Source: JAUIAI01 sp049680625
GTDB taxonomy: Bacteria > Pseudomonadota > Gammaproteobacteria > Burkholderiales > Burkholderiaceae_E
Length of the DNA stretch: 49,862 nucleotides
Reading direction: 5' to 3'
Assembly: GCA_049680625.1 (NCBI GenBank)
Contig: JBAUID010000081.1
Location: 1 to 49,862, forward strand
Shown: positions 1 to 6,893 of the stretch, in pieces
Layout of the letters: the number at the start of each line of letters is the position of its first letter
Numbering within the stretch: the stretch's first letter is position 1
Translations under genes and position numbers: made by a program
The notes under the pieces: model-generated
Told to the model about the DNA's origin: nothing
The model's database searches: none
The model's input: only the letters and a program-made list of their open reading frames with translations

Positions 1-23
1 GCGACTTAGGAGCCCCGGACTGT

Positions 24-452
24 CTACGAGGCCCTCTGACCTGCCGCGAGGAACTGGCTGGGTGAAAGGACGGGTATGCCACGAAAGGGATGAAGGACAC
101 GAAGATCGTCATCGCTGGAAACGATAGCGCGCGCGCCGGCACTAATCGCCAGGCTTAAGAACTTATTGTCTTTTGGGTCGCGGCAATCGGTAACGGTTTG
201 TTGGATCTGGATCATCAGCGCGGCTTGCGCATAGACCTGCGCGAACCGCGATCGCTCCTGTCGGTCTCGATAGCGGTCAAAGGATGCCCGGTTGAGAACG
301 GACGTCAATTCATCCAGGGTTTCAATGGAAACAACGACGACCCCTGCGCCGGCCGCCAACTTGAGTGCCTGGGCAGGTACCGACTGAGGTCGTAAGACAG
401 CACCGACCAGTGTGCTTGTATCGAAGACAAAGCGTTTTACCTCATCGCTCAT
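24..452 (-). CDS. PIN-domain toxin of a Phd/YefM-linked TA module
   Basis: Predicted PIN-fold ribonuclease of 142 aa, the toxin half of a type II toxin-antitoxin pair. PIN toxins cleave RNA with Mg2+ or Mn2+ held by a cluster of acidic residues. Candidates here are D11 (FDTST), E44/E48, D92/D95 (DPKDNKFL) and the SSDDD run at 114-116. The DPKDNKFL pattern fits the PIN subgroup often annotated as 'putative toxin-antitoxin system toxin component, PIN family' (COG1569-like) more than classical VapC. The start ATG overlaps the end of the upstream antitoxin gene by 11 bp, so the two are probably translated together. The target RNA cannot be predicted. Confidence 0.85.
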   Translation of the reverse strand: MSDEVKRFVFDTSTLVGAVLRPQSVPAQALKLAAGAGVVVVSIETLDELTSVLNRASFDRYRDRQERSRFAQVYAQAALMIQIQQTVTDCRDPKDNKFLSLAISAGARAIVSSDDDLRVLHPFRGIPVLSPSQFLAAGQRAS

Positions 453-693
453 CGATCAGGCGGTTGATATCGTCCTCGGTGAGCGCTTCTGCTTCCGGGT
501 TGAGCGGCAGATCGTCGAGCATATCAATCATCTTCCGTGCGGCCAGCAATCGCATGGCTTCGGTGGCCTCCTCGTACCCCATCATCACCACGACCGGGCG
601 CCCATACTGGGTGACGGTTACCGGATCGCGCTTGGCCTGATCCAGGACCTCGCCGAAACGCGATTGCACGTCGCTTGATCGAATGGTTTTCAT
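442..693 (-). CDS. Phd/YefM-family antitoxin
   Basis: Antitoxin of 83 aa that should bind and neutralise the PIN toxin encoded just downstream and repress its own operon. The Phd/YefM N-terminus is clear (SSDVQSRFGEVLDQAK, then VTVTQYGRPVVVM). The acidic C-terminal tail is the expected toxin-binding segment. I chose the ATG at 693 (MKTIRSSD) because AGAGAA lies just upstream and it gives a standard family length. An ATG at 750 would add 19 residues with no family similarity and would run through the putative operator. Confidence 0.87.
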   Translation of the reverse strand: MKTIRSSDVQSRFGEVLDQAKRDPVTVTQYGRPVVVMMGYEEATEAMRLLAARKMIDMLDDLPLNPEAEALTEDDINRLIDER

Positions 694-697
694 GGTA

Positions 698-732
698 TTC
701 TCTAAGATGCCTATGTTGGCTATGTTAGAGAA
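698..732 (-). promoter_or_regulatory. Candidate operator of the first TA module
   Basis: A perfect 8-bp inverted repeat, TTCTCTAA (698-705) and TTAGAGAA (725-732), encloses two tandem CTATGTT copies (711-717 and 720-726). It lies immediately upstream of the antitoxin start codon. Phd/YefM antitoxins repress their own operons from short palindromes in this position, so this is the likely operator. The function is inferred from position and symmetry. Confidence 0.5.
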
Positions 733-1006
733 CATTGGACGTTTTGGCAACCCGGGAGGCCCAGAACCACCGGAATTAGGATGGTGATTCTGGTAATAAT
801 CAACATACGATAATAGTCGTAACCGGCATCTAACCGCCGATTGCGCGGCTCACGGTCCGTAAAAGCGTTGTCTCGCATTACCATTGATGGGGCGTGTCGA
901 GTTAGCCGGAAGCCTGAGTTCGACAATGCCGGGGATCCAAACGGGTTATAGAAGGTGGTTGGGAGCGTTGATTCGAGCGGGAAAGACCCGCTAAGCGCGG
1001 TAAGGA
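733..1006. other. Intergenic stretch between TA modules 1 and 2
   Basis: No convincing gene. A near-perfect inverted repeat, CCAGAACCACC (761-771) and GGTGATTCTGG (783-793) with one mismatch, could form a hairpin, but no T-run follows on either strand, so it is not a standard terminator. A 68-codon minus-strand frame here has no recognisable family features. Confidence 0.4.
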
Positions 1007-1396
1007 CTATTCCCAGTCTTCAACGAGCAGATCGGGAACCTGCCGAAACTCAGAGACGTTGTGGGTGATAACGGTCAACTGGCGAGCCAGTGCCTGGCCC
1101 GCAATCAGCAGGTCGTACCCGCCAATGGGATTGCCGACCTTCCTGAGAATCGCCCTCACCTGCCCAGCCTGGCGGGCATCTTCGCGATCCAGCGAAACCG
1201 TTTCAAACTGCAGGGCCTCGACGCGCGCAAGGTTTTTGTCACGCGCCTGAGAGTTATAGGCGCCGTAGAAAAGCTCATGGATAACGATCGAAGGCAGGCC
1301 GAAGTCCGCCGGCTTGTGCTGGCACAACCGGTCGCAGAACGCGGCATTACCCTTCATCAAGGCGATGACCGCGTTGGTGTCTAACAGGAACTTCAT
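1007..1396 (-). CDS. vapC: VapC-type PIN-domain toxin
   Basis: PIN ribonuclease toxin of 129 aa, a typical VapC length. The motifs follow the VapC order: LLDTN with D6, the HELFYGA helix with E41, GGYDLLIA with D95, and the TVITHNVSEF strand near 108-117. VapC toxins usually cut tRNA or rRNA, but the target here is unknown. The start codon overlaps the vapB stop by 4 bp (ATGA), the classic coupled arrangement. The toxin appears full length, with all the acidic residues in place, so it is probably active. Confidence 0.9.
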   Translation of the reverse strand: MKFLLDTNAVIALMKGNAAFCDRLCQHKPADFGLPSIVIHELFYGAYNSQARDKNLARVEALQFETVSLDREDARQAGQVRAILRKVGNPIGGYDLLIAGQALARQLTVITHNVSEFRQVPDLLVEDWE

Positions 1397-1638
1397 TTAA
1401 AAACGTCATCGAGCTCGGGTCGATCCTGAGGGAGAGATCGTCGTGTTGCCGCTTCCTCAAAATCTGCATCGATCGGTCCGATGACTTCGGTGAGCCAGGC
1501 CCAATCGCTGGTCACCGGCTCCAGAATCAACGCCTCGCCGTGGCGCCGAATCCGCACTTCGTGGCTCTGAAGGCGAAATTCTTTGGGTAAGCGGACCGCT
1601 TGAGAACGCCCCGACCAGAACACCTTTGCCTTGGTCAT
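1393..1638 (-). CDS. vapB: VapB-type AbrB-fold antitoxin
   Basis: Antitoxin of 81 aa with an N-terminal AbrB/SpoVT swapped-hairpin DNA-binding domain: TKAKVFWSGRSQAVRLPKEF, then VRIRRHGEALILEP. The C-terminal tail (WLTEVIGPIDADF) should wrap the VapC toxin. The ATG at 1638 was chosen because GGAG lies 7 nt upstream. An ATG at 1668 would add 10 residues inside the putative operator. It ends by overlapping vapC by 4 bp. A decayed copy of its C-terminal half lies at 2644-2856. Confidence 0.9.
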   Translation of the reverse strand: MTKAKVFWSGRSQAVRLPKEFRLQSHEVRIRRHGEALILEPVTSDWAWLTEVIGPIDADFEEAATRRSLPQDRPELDDVFK

Positions 1639-1656
1639 TTTGAGCTCCGCGAGCTT

Positions 1657-1679
1657 GATACATACCAAAAGTGTATATC
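1657..1679 (-). promoter_or_regulatory. Candidate VapBC operator
   Basis: An imperfect palindrome (GATACATAC ... GTGTATATC) lies directly upstream of the vapB ribosome-binding site. AbrB-fold VapB antitoxins bind AT-rich GTATAC-like inverted repeats at this position, so autoregulation is likely. No experimental support. Confidence 0.45.
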
Positions 1680-1833
1680 AGTTCGCTATTGTCGGCAAGC
1701 CTGACTCGCCGGGCAACCCGATGTGGCGCCGAACTGTCGGTATATCGATCGATAGGCGCGGGTTAACGGTGAGCCCCGTACCTCCACCCAGTTCGACCAA
1801 CCCAACATCGGGCTTACGTCCGAAATTGCCGAC

Positions 1834-2271
1834 CTAAAGAACGCTTATTCCCGCGGCTCTGGCCGTTTGCGCGAGCTTCTCGTCAAGCGTAGCCAGGGGC
1901 ATCCCCTTATGTGCCGCTAATTCCAGATATGACCCGTCGTAGGTGGTCAATCCGTGCAGTGCCGCGATGCCAAGCGTATCGGTAAGTGCTCGATGGCTCG
2001 CGCAGTCACTAACGGTGATGGCCATCCCCCGCAACTCGATGATGATCGCCACACTGCGCCGACGCGTCAAAGCCCCTGCCGCTTCGGCTCTCACAATGAC
2101 ATTGCCGACTTCTAGTGGCCACACCGGCGGCACGAGAACCTGAGCGCCATCAAGTATCGCCTCTAAAACCGTGTCGGCCTTAGCAATTTCCGCAACCCCG
2201 CCATCGCCAAAGCACCAACGCAGCGCGATCGAGGCGTCAAGTACGAGTCGCGATGTATCGGTCTTGACCAT
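1834..2271 (-). CDS. PIN-domain toxin, VapC-like, third TA module
   Basis: PIN-fold ribonuclease toxin of 145 aa from the ATG at 2271. A GTG at 2292 would add 7 residues; neither start has a strong ribosome-binding site. Acidic residues numbered from the ATG are D12 (LVLDASIAL), E54 (WPLEVGNVI), D112 (TTYDGSYLELA) and D130 (LATLDEKL). The TTYDGSYLELA motif is typical of VapC toxins paired with Phd/YefM antitoxins, and such an antitoxin lies upstream. The gap to the antitoxin stop (38 bp, or 17 bp with GTG) is larger than in the other two modules. Confidence 0.85.
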   Translation of the reverse strand: MVKTDTSRLVLDASIALRWCFGDGGVAEIAKADTVLEAILDGAQVLVPPVWPLEVGNVIVRAEAAGALTRRRSVAIIIELRGMAITVSDCASHRALTDTLGIAALHGLTTYDGSYLELAAHKGMPLATLDEKLAQTARAAGISVL

Positions 2272-2309
2272 GTCGGGCGCTGCGCCAGTCACCGTCGCCC
2301 GTCATCACG

Positions 2310-2579
2310 TCACGCCATAATCTGGCTAGTCGGAACCGCCTTCTCGGAGAGTCCCTTTGAGCTATGCATGAGCGTCCGCATGTTGCTAGCCGCGGCCAAC
2401 CGACGCCCTTGTTGATCCGCATCCACCGGAATGAGCTGCGCGATTGGTTGTCCGTGCTTCGTAATCATGAAGTGCCGGCCCTGTTGGACCTCTCGGAGAA
2501 GCTTGGGCAGTAGAGTCTTCGCCTCATAGGCGCCTATTTCCTGAATGTTTTCGGGAGTCTTGTGGGTGGTGGAGGACAT
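2310..2579 (-). CDS. Phd/YefM-family antitoxin, third TA module
   Basis: Antitoxin of 89 aa. The family core is clear: IGAYEAKTLLPKLLREVQQG, then FMITKHGQPIAQLIPVD, which forms the DNA-binding dimer. The C-terminal region (from about residue 60) should bind the PIN toxin encoded downstream. CGGAG lies upstream of the ATG. A pair of short palindromes just upstream is the likely operator. Confidence 0.87.
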   Translation of the reverse strand: MSSTTHKTPENIQEIGAYEAKTLLPKLLREVQQGRHFMITKHGQPIAQLIPVDADQQGRRLAAASNMRTLMHSSKGLSEKAVPTSQIMA

Positions 2580-2596
2580 GTTTGATTTACTCCGTT

Positions 2597-2618
2597 GCAG
2601 ACCGGTCTGCGACTAGTC
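2597..2618 (-). promoter_or_regulatory. Candidate operator: two adjacent palindromes
   Basis: A perfect 14-bp palindrome GCAGACCGGTCTGC (2597-2610) abuts a perfect 8-bp palindrome GACTAGTC (2611-2618), 18-39 bp upstream of the antitoxin ATG. The position suits autorepression by a Phd/YefM antitoxin. It differs in sequence from the operator candidates of the two neighbouring modules, so cross-regulation looks unlikely. Confidence 0.45.
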
Positions 2619-2643
2619 TAATTAATTTCCAGACCCCATCCAA

Positions 2644-2856
2644 TCACTTATAGCCGGGCCGCTCGTGCGGGACGGATTGTTGGGTTGCTGCTTCTGAACA
2701 ATCCGCCTCCACGGGCCTGATGGCATCGGCGAGCCAGACCCGGTTACTTGTCACCGGCTCGCCGATCACCGGTGACCACCACCCTGCCGGCACGAGCCAC
2801 CGGCGCCATTCAGCATTACGCTTAAGCCTGAATCCGCCCTGGCGAATAACAAAGAA
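2644..2856 (-). pseudogene. Decayed vapB antitoxin remnant
   Basis: The minus-strand frame has no start codon and ends with TGA at 2644-2646. Its product resembles the C-terminal half of the intact VapB encoded at 1393-1638. Over 35 ungapped residues beginning EPVTS, 19 are identical, including EPVTS, EAAT and the RP near the end. The upstream part keeps only a short match (GGFRLKR against KEFRLQS). The N-terminal DNA-binding half, the start codon and any vapC partner are missing. It is either the remnant of a lost vapBC module or a partial duplication. Nothing else is visible between the third TA module and amtB. Confidence 0.75.
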
Positions 2857-2878
2857 TCACCGCAACAGGCATCATTGA

Positions 2879-4078
2879 TTATTCGCGCCCCGATGGGGTT
2901 GAAGATATCCGGTGAATACTGAGGTCCGCACCGTTAAACTCTTGTTCCTCCGACAAGCGCATACCAGTCACGGCTTTCACAATCGTGTAAATGATGACAC
3001 CGCCGATGACGGCGATTCCCACACCCATTGCCGTGCCGATAGCCTGGGCCGTCATGCTGACCCCACCCATTCCGCCCAGGGCTTTCTGGCCAAAGATGCC
3101 GCATGCCAGCCCCCCCCAGACGCCACACAAACCGTGCAACGGCCAAACCCCCAGAACGTCATCAATACCCCACTTGTTCTGGGCAATGGTGAACAGCTTG
3201 ACGAACAAGGCACCGGCAACCAGGCCAACCGCCAGTGAACCCAGTGGATGCATCACGTCTGAGCCGGCGCAAACTGCCACCAGGCCAGCCAGCGGGCCGT
3301 TGTAAACAAAACCCGGATCGTTACGCCCGACAACCAGGGCCGCCAGGGTACCGCCAACCATTGCCATTAATGAGTTCAGTGCCACCAGACCACTAATACC
3401 GTCGATTGCCTGGGCGCTCATCACGTTAAATCCGAACCAGCCAACGGTGAGAATCCACGAGCCCAGGGCCAGGAATGGGATGCTCGATGGCGGATGGGCC
3501 GCCTGGGTTGAACCGTCTTTGTGGTAGCGGCCAAGCCGCTTGCCCAGGAACAAAACAGCAACCAAAGCGATCCAGCCACCAACGGCGTGAACAACAATTG
3601 AGCCGGCAAAATCATGGAAGCTCTCACCGGCCACCGATTTAATCCAGTCCTGCACCCCGTAGGCACTACCCCAGGCTATACCTTCAAAAAACGGGTAGAC
3701 AAATGCAACCATCAGGAAGGTCGCCAGGATCTGGCCATTGAAACTCGCCCGCTCGGCAATGCCGCCGGAAACGATCGCCGGAATAGCCGCGGCAAAAGTA
3801 ACGAGGAAGAAAAACTTAACCAGCTCAAACCCACTTTTCTCGGTCAGGGCCTCTGCCCCAACGTAGAACGTGGTGCCGTACGCAATGACGTAGCCGATGA
3901 AAAAATAGGCAACAGTGGACACCGAGAAGTCGGCCAGCAATTTCACCAGGGCGTTGACCTGATTCTTATAGCGAACAGTGCCAACTTCAAGAAAGGCGAA
4001 GCCAGCATGCATGGCGAGCACCATGATGGCCCCGAGCAAAACGAATAAGGTATCCGCGGCGGCGGTATGAGCTTGCAT
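2879..4078 (-). CDS. amtB: Ammonium channel AmtB
   Basis: Inner-membrane ammonium/ammonia channel of the Amt/Rh family, 399 aa, with about 11 hydrophobic segments. Family residues are visible. D156 and H164 lie in HDFAGSIVVHAVGG and H315 lies in WPLHGLCGVWGG; the two histidines would be the pore twin-His pair. A GGIAERASF segment also fits the family. There is no cleavable signal peptide; the protein starts directly with the first membrane segment region. A strong GGAGGAG precedes the ATG. No glnK or glnB PII gene is adjacent, unlike the common glnK-amtB pair. A sigma-54 promoter and an NtrC-type site upstream predict induction under nitrogen limitation. Confidence 0.97.
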   Translation of the reverse strand: MQAHTAAADTLFVLLGAIMVLAMHAGFAFLEVGTVRYKNQVNALVKLLADFSVSTVAYFFIGYVIAYGTTFYVGAEALTEKSGFELVKFFFLVTFAAAIPAIVSGGIAERASFNGQILATFLMVAFVYPFFEGIAWGSAYGVQDWIKSVAGESFHDFAGSIVVHAVGGWIALVAVLFLGKRLGRYHKDGSTQAAHPPSSIPFLALGSWILTVGWFGFNVMSAQAIDGISGLVALNSLMAMVGGTLAALVVGRNDPGFVYNGPLAGLVAVCAGSDVMHPLGSLAVGLVAGALFVKLFTIAQNKWGIDDVLGVWPLHGLCGVWGGLACGIFGQKALGGMGGVSMTAQAIGTAMGVGIAVIGGVIIYTIVKAVTGMRLSEEQEFNGADLSIHRISSTPSGRE

Positions 4079-4133
4079 GTTGGGTCTCCTCCCCGATTAA
4101 TACTTAGAAAATATTGCTCCAGCTGTCTTCACC

Positions 4134-4149
4134 AGCAAGAGGCGTACCA
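4134..4149 (-). promoter_or_regulatory. Sigma-54 (-24/-12) promoter of amtB
   Basis: Minus strand: TGGTACG-CCTC-TTGCT. This matches the sigma-54 consensus TGGCACG-N4-TTGCW at all but one base, with exact spacing. Transcription would begin about 12 nt downstream, near 4122, giving a leader of roughly 45 nt before the ATG at 4078. Confidence 0.8.
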
Positions 4150-4228
4150 CACCAAGCGGGCCCGTTTTTTGGGCCCGGGTAGTGCACCGAAGCGGTAAAT
4201 TGGTGCGCGAAGATCTTTTGTGGTGCGT

Positions 4229-4249
4229 TGCGCACCGCATAAGTGCGCA
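4229..4249 (-). promoter_or_regulatory. NtrC-type enhancer site upstream of amtB
   Basis: A perfect 7-bp inverted repeat, TGCGCAC-CGCATAA-GTGCGCA, contains the NtrC core pattern GCAC-N7-GTGC. It sits about 100 bp upstream of the sigma-54 promoter, the expected enhancer distance. Related GCACC/GGTGC half-sites occur at 4184-4188, 4202-4206 and 4260-4276, the last pair with the centre 2 bp longer. NtrC binding is inferred from pattern and distance. Confidence 0.65.
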
Positions 4250-4319
4250 ATATTTGGGGGCACAAGATATTGGTGCACCCCATACCCAAAGCATCAGAAT
4301 CTCAGAGGCCGAGGCCGGG

Positions 4320-5195
4320 CTATTCCGCCGTGGCGTCACCGCGCCGAATCAAGACGTTATCGATCAGGCGGGTTTTTCCAAACCAGCAGGCAACAAGAAT
4401 CAACGACTCAGCGCTGAGCCACTCTGGAACGGTGAGGCTGGCTCTGTCCACCGCCGCAACATAGTCAATTGTTGCCCGCAGCTCACAACAAATGACATCG
4501 GTCACCGTCTGCACTATGGCCGCCGGGTTGGTTTCGCCAGCCAGCGCCGCCCGCTTGCCCTGTTGCAAGCCCTGGTAAATTACAACCGCAGCTTGCCGGT
4601 CTGCCGGGCTCAGATAGCTGTTTCGGCTTGACATTGCCAGCCCGTCCGCCTCCCGAATTGTCGGACAGCCAACAACGGTTACCGGCATAGAGAGATCGGT
4701 TGCCATCTGTCGAATGACGACAAGTTGTTGGAAGTCTTTGCGGCCAAAGTAGGCGTGGCATGGTCCGACGATATTAAATAGCTTACTGACCACCGTGGCG
4801 ACACCGGTAAAGTGGCTTGGTCGCGACGCGCCGTCCCAGTGGGCCGCCAGCTCCGGCACGCTGACCTGCGTTTTGACCTGGCCGTTCGGGTACATCTCGA
4901 TCACCTCAGGTACAAACAAAATGTCAACACCACAGCTTTGTGCCAGTGCCGTATCTCGTTGCAGGTCACGCGGGTAAGAAGCCAAGTCTTCACCGGGTGC
5001 AAATTGCAGGGGATTCACGAAGATGCTGACAACAACTAGTTCACATTCGTCTCGTGCGCGCTTCATCAGCGAGCCATGGCCATCATGCAGATAACCCATT
5101 GTTGGCACAAAGCCAACCCGTTGTCCATCGGCACGGGCCTGATCCAGCCGGGCGCGAAGCCCCGAAATTGACTTAATAATCTGCACGGACTTCAC
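4320..5195 (-). CDS. panC: Pantothenate synthetase
   Basis: Cytoplasmic enzyme that joins pantoate and beta-alanine using ATP, the last step of vitamin B5 synthesis; 291 aa, normal length. Visible motifs are the nucleotide-binding PTMGYLHDGH near the N-terminus, FVNPLQF, the YFGRKDFQQL segment and AMSSRNSYLS, all standard for PanC. The start is a GTG at 5195 with no good ribosome-binding site. It follows the dipeptide transporter ATPase gene by 48 bp on the same strand with no terminator between them, so some readthrough expression is possible. No panB or panD is nearby. Confidence 0.95.
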   Translation of the reverse strand: MKSVQIIKSISGLRARLDQARADGQRVGFVPTMGYLHDGHGSLMKRARDECELVVVSIFVNPLQFAPGEDLASYPRDLQRDTALAQSCGVDILFVPEVIEMYPNGQVKTQVSVPELAAHWDGASRPSHFTGVATVVSKLFNIVGPCHAYFGRKDFQQLVVIRQMATDLSMPVTVVGCPTIREADGLAMSSRNSYLSPADRQAAVVIYQGLQQGKRAALAGETNPAAIVQTVTDVICCELRATIDYVAAVDRASLTVPEWLSAESLILVACWFGKTRLIDNVLIRRGDATAE

Positions 5196-5243
5196 AACAA
5201 AAATGGCCAGAACTGCAACGGTGGAAAAAGCAGTTCAGCGCAA

Positions 5244-6893
5244 CTACCCGGCTTGACGCGCGAAGTTGAAATGACGTCCCGGCGCGGCATCAAACAAAGC
5301 TTTTGTGTATTCGTGCTGTGGGTCTCGGAAGACTTCTGCGGCCAGACCATACTCGACGACTTTTCCCTTGGACATGACAGCCACAACATCACATACCTGG
5401 GCGGCTACCCGCAGATCATGGGTAATGAACAACATTGCCAGGTGCAGTCGCTCGCGGATCTCTTCAAGCAGATCCAGCACCTGAGCCTGCACTGAAACAT
5501 CCAAGGCGGACACCGCCTCGTCGGCAATCAGCAACTCTGGATTCATCGCCAGGGCCCGGGCAATACAAATCCGCTGACGCTGTCCGCCCGAGAATTGATG
5601 CGGGTAGCGATCCAGGACGTCCGGGTCGAGCTGAACCAGTTCCATGAGTTCGCGTGCGCGGGCCATCGCATCAACCCGGCTCATGCCATAGTTCATCGGC
5701 CCTTCGACAATGGAGAGCCCGACACTGCGACGCGGATTGAGCGAGCGATACGGGTCCTGAAAGACGATCTGGACTTTTTCACGCAGGCTGCGTAACTGCC
5801 CGGATGGCATGTTCGCAATATCTTGCCCGGCCAGCAGTATCTTGCCGTCCGTGCTTTGAATCAGCCGCGCAATACATCGCGCAACGGTTGACTTACCTGA
5901 GCCCGATTCGCCGACAATGCCCAGGGTTTCGCCCCGTCGAATTTCAATGGAGACATCGTCGGCCGCGCGCACAATGCGTTTACGCCCCATGAAACTACTG
6001 GTCACGTAGTCTTTATCCAGATTTTCGGTGCGCAGCACAACCGGGGCGGCCGCATCAATTGATATGCGCGCCGGCGGCTCATGTGATGGTACCGACCCAA
6101 TCAGCATTTTGGTGTACGGATGGCTGGGGGCCGACAATACCTGGGCGGTTGGGCCGAGTTCGACAAGATCACCTTGTTTTAGTACTGCAACCCGGTCGGC
6201 AATTTCTGCAACGACGCCAAAATCGTGGGTGATAAATAACACGCCAGTTTTCCGTTCACCTTCCAGCTCTTTAATCAGCTTGAGAATCTGCGCCTGGGTG
6301 GTGACATCGAGCGCAGTGGTTGGTTCGTCGGCAATCAACAATGCCGGTTCCAGGATTAAAGCCATCGCTATCATGATGCGTTGGCGCTGCCCACCCGAGA
6401 GCTGGTGCGGATACGATGCGTACATCCGTTCCGGGTCGGGCAGATGCACTTCTTCGATCATTTTCAACACCCGCTGACGCCGTTCGGCACTCGAATAAGT
6501 GGTGTGTTCCGAGAGCACTTCGTCTATTTGGTCACCGCAACGCATAACGGGGTTCAGCGCCGTCATCGGCTCTTGAAAAATCATGCCCATACGGGTGCAT
6601 CGCAACTGACGCAGCCGGTCTTCGTCGACCCCGACGAGTTCTTCACCCAGCAGGTTGATCGACCCACTGGACACATTAAGCGCCTTGGCCAGCAAGCCCA
6701 TAATCGAGAACGCAATCACCGACTTACCCGAGCCGGACTCGCCAACCAGACAGACGATTTCTCCGGGGGCCACATCAAAGGAAACATTCTGAACCGCGTG
6801 ACGTCGATCGGCGTCACGTGGCAGATCGATCGTCAGCCCCGATACCGACAACACCGGGCCGGTATGCGGCACTGCCGCTGAATCGGTCGCCAT
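5244..6893 (-). CDS. Dipeptide/oligopeptide ABC transporter, fused double ATP-binding protein
   Basis: Cytoplasmic energising subunit, 549 aa, carrying two complete ABC domains in one chain (DppD-like then DppF-like, as in YejF or GsiA). The first has GESGSGKS at 51-58, LSGGQRQR at about 165-172, and LLIADEPTTALD. The second has GESGSGKS at 328-335, FSGGQRQR and LLIADEAVSALD. The SHPYTKML and QHEYTKAL segments after each domain are the oligopeptide-transporter C-terminal signature. Its start overlaps the end of the upstream permease gene by 1 bp. Last gene of the four-gene transporter operon. The substrate is probably short peptides, and glutathione or opines cannot be excluded. Confidence 0.95.
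   Translation of the reverse strand: MATDSAAVPHTGPVLSVSGLTIDLPRDADRRHAVQNVSFDVAPGEIVCLVGESGSGKSVIAFSIMGLLAKALNVSSGSINLLGEELVGVDEDRLRQLRCTRMGMIFQEPMTALNPVMRCGDQIDEVLSEHTTYSSAERRQRVLKMIEEVHLPDPERMYASYPHQLSGGQRQRIMIAMALILEPALLIADEPTTALDVTTQAQILKLIKELEGERKTGVLFITHDFGVVAEIADRVAVLKQGDLVELGPTAQVLSAPSHPYTKMLIGSVPSHEPPARISIDAAAPVVLRTENLDKDYVTSSFMGRKRIVRAADDVSIEIRRGETLGIVGESGSGKSTVARCIARLIQSTDGKILLAGQDIANMPSGQLRSLREKVQIVFQDPYRSLNPRRSVGLSIVEGPMNYGMSRVDAMARARELMELVQLDPDVLDRYPHQFSGGQRQRICIARALAMNPELLIADEAVSALDVSVQAQVLDLLEEIRERLHLAMLFITHDLRVAAQVCDVVAVMSKGKVVEYGLAAEVFRDPQHEYTKALFDAAPGRHFNFARQAG

Noticed and set aside
720..926. 68-codon minus-strand open frame upstream of the first antitoxin
   Set aside because: No family features, no ribosome-binding site, and it overlaps the putative operator.
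1631..1837. Plus-strand 68-codon frame, and a start-less minus-strand frame containing VELGGGTGLTV, between the vapBC and third TA modules
   Set aside because: The plus frame is antisense to the vapB start. The minus frame vaguely recalls an antitoxin N-terminus, but the similarity is too weak to call a relic.
4157..4177. GGGCCC...GGGCCC hairpin with a T-run as a possible terminator
   Set aside because: The T-run lies in the loop, not after the stem, on both strands. It lies between the NtrC site and the sigma-54 promoter, so termination makes no sense there.
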